Shown here: positions 31,480 through 35,260 of the stretch, one piece after another | Layout: every line of letters starts with the position of its first letter | How positions within the stretch are numbered: position 1 is the first letter of the stretch | Assembly: GCA_937928575.1 (NCBI GenBank) | Contig: CALFWW010000095.1 | Span: 1-35,260 of the forward strand | Source: an uncultured Saprospiraceae bacterium | Lineage (GTDB): Bacteria; Bacteroidota; Bacteroidia; Chitinophagales; Saprospiraceae | Direction: 5' to 3' | Length of the DNA: 35,260 nucleotides | Translations under genes and position numbers: made by a program | Notes under the pieces: generated by a model | Told to the model about the DNA's origin: nothing | What the model saw: the letters and a program-made list of their open reading frames with translations, nothing else | Database searches by the model: none

Positions 31480-32448
31480 ATGCCATTTATTGAGAATTCG
31501 AGTTATGTTGCACCTTGGTGGTTGACCAATGGACATGCACAGACGCTTTATGCTTACCAATTCAGAAGACTTTCTAGATTAAACTTTACCAACGAAAGAA
31601 TAGAAACTGAAGATGACGATTTCCTGGATTTGTCATGGTCAAAAGTGAATGGGAAAAAATTAATATTGGCCTTGCATGGTTTAGAAGGAAGTGCAGATTC
31701 AATTTACATACACGCTGTTATAAAACACTTCAATAGTCAAGGGTGGGATGGTGTAGGAATGAATTTCCGTGGTTGTGGAGCTGAAATGAATCGACAATTA
31801 CGTACTTACCATAGCGGTGAAACAACAGACTTACACGCAGTTATTCAACACCTTGTTAGTAATTATCACTATGATGAAATTGGAATTATCGGTTACAGTT
31901 TAGGAGGAAATGTCACGTTGAAATATGCAGGAGAACAAGCAAGTAAAATAAACGATAAAATTAAAAAAGTGGCGGCAGTCTCAGCACCTGTTGATCTGGT
32001 CGGATGCTCCACCAATTTAGAGGCACTCAGCAATTCTTTGTACAAGAGAAATTTTCTTCAATCATTGCGACAAAAAACGTATGCGAAGTGGAAGCAGTTT
32101 CCAGAACTCATTGATATCGATGGGCTAAATTATCTAAAAACATTGGCAGAATACGACGATAAATACACGAGTAAAATCAATGGTTTTGAAAATGCAATGG
32201 ATTATTATACCCAAAGTAGTAGCCTGCAATACATCCCGAAAATTGCAATTCCAACCCTTTTAATCAGCGCAAAAGATGATAGTTTTTTGTCTGAAAGTTG
32301 CTATCCAAAAGCGCTCTCTAAGAACGCTAATCAATTTTATTTGGAAATCCCCAAAAATGGTGGTCATGTTGCCTTCATCGAATTCAATAAAGATCACCGA
32401 TATTGGATTGAAAAAAGACTGTTTTCTTTCTTTTCTAACCAATTCTAA
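31480..32448 (+). CDS. YheT-family alpha/beta hydrolase
   Basis: 322 residues. The N-terminus SSYVAPWWLTNGHAQTLYA is the mark of the YheT/EMB8 family. The hydrolase core has the oxyanion region LALHGLEGS, FRGCGAEMNR (usually RGxxG), the nucleophile elbow GYSLGGN with Ser140, the acid Asp266 in ISAKDDSFL, and His296 in GGHVAFIE, so the catalytic triad is complete. No signal peptide. Family members hydrolyse short acyl esters; the natural substrate is unknown. It starts 42 bp after the membrane-protein gene on the same strand. Confidence 0.92.
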   Translation: MPFIENSSYVAPWWLTNGHAQTLYAYQFRRLSRLNFTNERIETEDDDFLDLSWSKVNGKKLILALHGLEGSADSIYIHAVIKHFNSQGWDGVGMNFRGCGAEMNRQLRTYHSGETTDLHAVIQHLVSNYHYDEIGIIGYSLGGNVTLKYAGEQASKINDKIKKVAAVSAPVDLVGCSTNLEALSNSLYKRNFLQSLRQKTYAKWKQFPELIDIDGLNYLKTLAEYDDKYTSKINGFENAMDYYTQSSSLQYIPKIAIPTLLISAKDDSFLSESCYPKALSKNANQFYLEIPKNGGHVAFIEFNKDHRYWIEKRLFSFFSNQF

Positions 32449-32555
32449 ATCAGTAAGTTACATTCCTACTTTAAATATCTGTTAAAAAGAAATTTTGAAG
32501 CATTATATTGCACTTTAAACTGTTAAAATTGTAGGCCTAACAACCTTATCTACCG

Positions 32556-35260
32556 ATGTCAAACCAGGATATTAATCAAAATGTTGAACCGGTCAAAAAG
32601 ACCCGTCCAAGATGGAAGCGATGGCTTGTCCGTTTGCTGGTTTTGCTATTGGTTTTATTTCTTGCAATCGGTACTGTGCTGTATTTACTTTTTAAAAATG
32701 AAAAATTTCAGAATTGGGCCGTTGATAAAGCAACACATCGACTTTCAAAAGATCTCAACACCAATGTCTCATTGGAAAAAATCGAGTTCAGTTTCATGGA
32801 TCGATTGGTTTTTAAAAATTTGTTGATAAACGATTTGCAAGGAGATACCCTCATTTACAGTGGTTCTTTAATTGCGAATTTTAATACCAATATTTTCGCT
32901 TTACTCAATCGCGATTTGCATGTCAACGAAATTTATCTGGAGGATGCAAAAGTCAGGATTACTCAAAATCCAGATGAACTGCTGAATAGTTTAAATCAAG
33001 TTTTCAAACAAGGGGAAAAAGGTTCTAATAAGCCAAAGGGAAAACCCTATTATTTGGATGTCGATTATGTAAGCTTGAAAAATGTCGCATTTGAAAATAA
33101 AAATCTGAGAAAAGGAAATCACTTATCGATTCTAGTGCCTAATGGAAGTCTCACCGTTGATTCCATCAATCTCATGGACAATCAATTTGCAGTCAATGAA
33201 ATAAGCCTGATCAATCCAATTGTCAATTTAGAATTATACGAAAAGCCGGCTGCCTCTTTGATCGTCAACGAAAATATAGTAGAGACAGAAGCAGTAATCG
33301 ATTCGACTATAATGCCTTTAATAATTGATGTTGCTCAAATGTCACTGAAAAATGGAAATTTCATTTTAAATAATTTTCGGAGATCGCCAGAGCGAACAAC
33401 TCCATTATCACAATTAGATTTTCATCGACTCAATGTAACGGATATCAATATCGACGTGGCAGATTTTAATTTCAATGATCATATCTATGAGGCGGTGGTT
33501 AATAATTTATCATGTGAAGAATCAAGCGGATTTGTCTTAGATAAGTTGGCTGCCCAACAATTAAAAATTACAGATAGAAGAATTGAGTTGAACGATATGA
33601 GTTTAATTACCCCTTACAGCAATTTGGGAGATACATTAATTTTTAAGTTTCGTGATTTTGGATCATTCGAAGACTTCAATAATAAAGTTTTAATGGAAGG
33701 TGATTTTTCTAACAGTGTAATTGCTATTCAGGATATCATGACCTTTGCTCCAAAATTAAATAATAATCCATTTTTCGTAAAAAATAAAAAGGAATTGGTT
33801 TATATCGATGGAACAGTGAAAGGACGTGTGAATCGTCTAAGCGGTAAAGATTTGAACTTGAAATTAGGAAATGGTTTGACATTAAAAGGGGATTTTGCTA
33901 TCAGAGATATTACAGAGAAAAATGAGGAAATGATCAATCTGAATGTAGATCGGGTTGTCACAACAATGCGTACACTCAAATTGTTGATACCGAATTTCAA
34001 TCCACCCGAAAATTTCTACAAGCTAGGAACACTTGATTTTAGCGGTCGTTTTGATGGGTTCTTTGAAGATTTTGTTGCTGATGGAGATTTACGTACTGAC
34101 TTAGGTCGTGTGAAAGTAGATATGCGACTAGATTTAAAACAAGGGAGGGAAAAAGCTTCCTATGCCGGAGGATTGGATTTGTTTGATTTTGATTTAGCAG
34201 CTTGGTCAGGGAATCCTGATTTTGGGATTGTTACTTTCACATCAGAGGTGCAAGATGGAGTCGGCTTAACTATCGAAACTGTCAACACCGACCTTTCAGC
34301 TGTAGTGGAGGAATTTAATTTCAAAGGATATACCTATCACAATCTTGAAATGGAAGGAGTATTATCTCAAGGAAAATTTGATGGAGATTTTGTGATTGTA
34401 GATGATAACATTGACTTTACATTTTCTGGTTCTGCTGAATTAGTTGACAGTATTCCGGTGCTGGATTTTCAGGCAAATATTAAAAATTTAGATCTTGGCA
34501 AATTAAAATTGGCAAAAGAAGACTTAGCATTTGAAGGGGTCGTAGATGTGCAATTGAAAGACGTTGATTTGTCAACAATGGAAGGGGATGCAAAAGTAAT
34601 TGGTTTGAAATTGCGGAGAGCGGGTAAGTTGTATGAAATAGATTCATTGACTGTTCATTCCACTTTCGATGCTTTTGGAAAAAGAGATTTTGTTGTGAAT
34701 TCAGAAATCCTTAGCGGTCAATTAAATGGTTATTTTGATATACAAGAAGTTCCTGAGGCGATGCTACAATTTTTTGAAAGAAATTATCCCGAGTATGCAA
34801 GTCGGCTCAATGTTGCAAGCAAGAATAAAGAACTGAGTCAAAAAAATATATTTGATTTTGGTGTCAAGATTTATGACATGAAAAATCTGGGAGAACTCCT
34901 AGATAAATCGCTTGATACCCTTCGAAATATATCAGTTGCAGGACATTTTGATGGCGAACAAGATTCCGTTGATTTAATGTTAGAATTGCCTTATTTCAAA
35001 GCTGGGAATATCCAATTAGACTCTATTTATGGAAAGATAATGGCCGTAAAAGATAATGCAGTCATCGATGCTTCTGTGATGAAAACGTATATCAACAAGA
35101 ATTTAGATTTCGCACCGATAGAGATTTTAGGGTTTCTAGAAAATGATACCTTAGTTTTTGATGTGGCTGCATCCAATTTCACAGAAGTCTTTCACGATTT
35201 AGATTTGAACGGCAAATTTTTCTTACAAGGAGACAATGCATTTCAAGTTGAATTTGACGA
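32556..35260 (+). CDS. TamB/AsmA-like translocation and assembly protein (C-terminus cut by window edge)
   Basis: The frame is open for 901 codons from the ATG at 32556 to the window end. After a basic cytoplasmic segment (KKTRPRWKRW) comes one membrane helix (about 23-45, WLVRLLVLLLVLFLAIGTV), then a periplasmic region of beta-strand-rich repeats: LVFKNLLINDLQGDTLIY, VNEIYLEDAKVRI, YVSLKNVAFEN and NFNFNDHIYEAVV. The N-terminal pattern LSKDLNTNVSLEKIEF is that of AsmA/TamB proteins, which form long hydrophobic grooves that carry lipids or assist outer-membrane protein assembly. The C-terminal TamB (DUF490) domain would lie beyond the window. Bacteroidota homologues run to about 1,400-1,700 residues. 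Subfamily (TamB versus other AsmA-like) is unproven. Confidence 0.8.
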   Translation, partial: MSNQDINQNVEPVKKTRPRWKRWLVRLLVLLLVLFLAIGTVLYLLFKNEKFQNWAVDKATHRLSKDLNTNVSLEKIEFSFMDRLVFKNLLINDLQGDTLIYSGSLIANFNTNIFALLNRDLHVNEIYLEDAKVRITQNPDELLNSLNQVFKQGEKGSNKPKGKPYYLDVDYVSLKNVAFENKNLRKGNHLSILVPNGSLTVDSINLMDNQFAVNEISLINPIVNLELYEKPAASLIVNENIVETEAVIDSTIMPLIIDVAQMSLKNGNFILNNFRRSPERTTPLSQLDFHRLNVTDINIDVADFNFNDHIYEAVVNNLSCEESSGFVLDKLAAQQLKITDRRIELNDMSLITPYSNLGDTLIFKFRDFGSFEDFNNKVLMEGDFSNSVIAIQDIMTFAPKLNNNPFFVKNKKELVYIDGTVKGRVNRLSGKDLNLKLGNGLTLKGDFAIRDITEKNEEMINLNVDRVVTTMRTLKLLIPNFNPPENFYKLGTLDFSGRFDGFFEDFVADGDLRTDLGRVKVDMRLDLKQGREKASYAGGLDLFDFDLAAWSGNPDFGIVTFTSEVQDGVGLTIETVNTDLSAVVEEFNFKGYTYHNLEMEGVLSQGKFDGDFVIVDDNIDFTFSGSAELVDSIPVLDFQANIKNLDLGKLKLAKEDLAFEGVVDVQLKDVDLSTMEGDAKVIGLKLRRAGKLYEIDSLTVHSTFDAFGKRDFVVNSEILSGQLNGYFDIQEVPEAMLQFFERNYPEYASRLNVASKNKELSQKNIFDFGVKIYDMKNLGELLDKSLDTLRNISVAGHFDGEQDSVDLMLELPYFKAGNIQLDSIYGKIMAVKDNAVIDASVMKTYINKNLDFAPIEILGFLENDTLVFDVAASNFTEVFHDLDLNGKFFLQGDNAFQVEFD

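Overview
The window looks like chromosomal DNA of a Bacteroidota bacterium, plausibly Saprospiria-like. It has low GC and A-rich translation starts without Shine-Dalgarno sequences. Several promoters fit the Bacteroidota pattern TTTG-N20-TAnnTTTG. Typical products include C-terminally OmpA-like proteins with PD40 repeats, DUF4230, TamB-like and CotH-like proteins, many lipoproteins and small outer-membrane barrels. No rRNA, tRNA, CRISPR array, phage or intact transposon was seen. The species assignment is inference.

Layout. 1-4620: a truncated B12-binding radical SAM gene, a lipoprotein with MORN-like repeats, a DEAD-box RNA helicase and a secreted protein of unknown function. 4727-8993: an aromatic amino acid operon, pheA (prephenate dehydratase), a class I aminotransferase, tyrA (prephenate dehydrogenase) and a DAHP synthase/chorismate mutase fusion. 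Ahead of pheA lie a promoter, a 21-codon leader ORF containing TYFFSFYYF, an antiterminator and an intrinsic terminator. This is a complete candidate Phe/Tyr transcription attenuator and the best regulatory find here. 9117-14146: an FAD oxidoreductase, an orphan barstar-like protein, a lipoprotein peptide deformylase, an MBL-fold hydrolase, a GNAT acetyltransferase and inorganic pyrophosphatase.

14224-17241: a minus-strand operon encoding an ECF sigma factor, a protein with one inner-membrane helix and a barrel-like C-terminus, and an acidic lipoprotein with a Kazal-like segment, ended by a strong terminator. It may be an envelope signalling unit. 17373-22344: a CotH-like lipoprotein, a duplicated cupredoxin-like secreted protein, a methyltransferase and two tandem outer-membrane barrel proteins. 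22399-28029: a minus-strand envelope cluster (OmpA/PD40 protein, M23 peptidase, DinB-like protein) and a DUF4230 membrane protein.

28030-29134 is a gene-poor kilobase. It holds an orphan plus-strand terminator followed by a composite repeat array: a 61-bp module twice and a roughly 160-bp module three times plus a fragment, each carrying palindromes. 29135-35260: folP (dihydropteroate synthase), a membrane protein, a YheT-type alpha/beta hydrolase and a truncated TamB/AsmA-like gene running off the end.

All family calls rest on motifs read by eye; no database search was possible.
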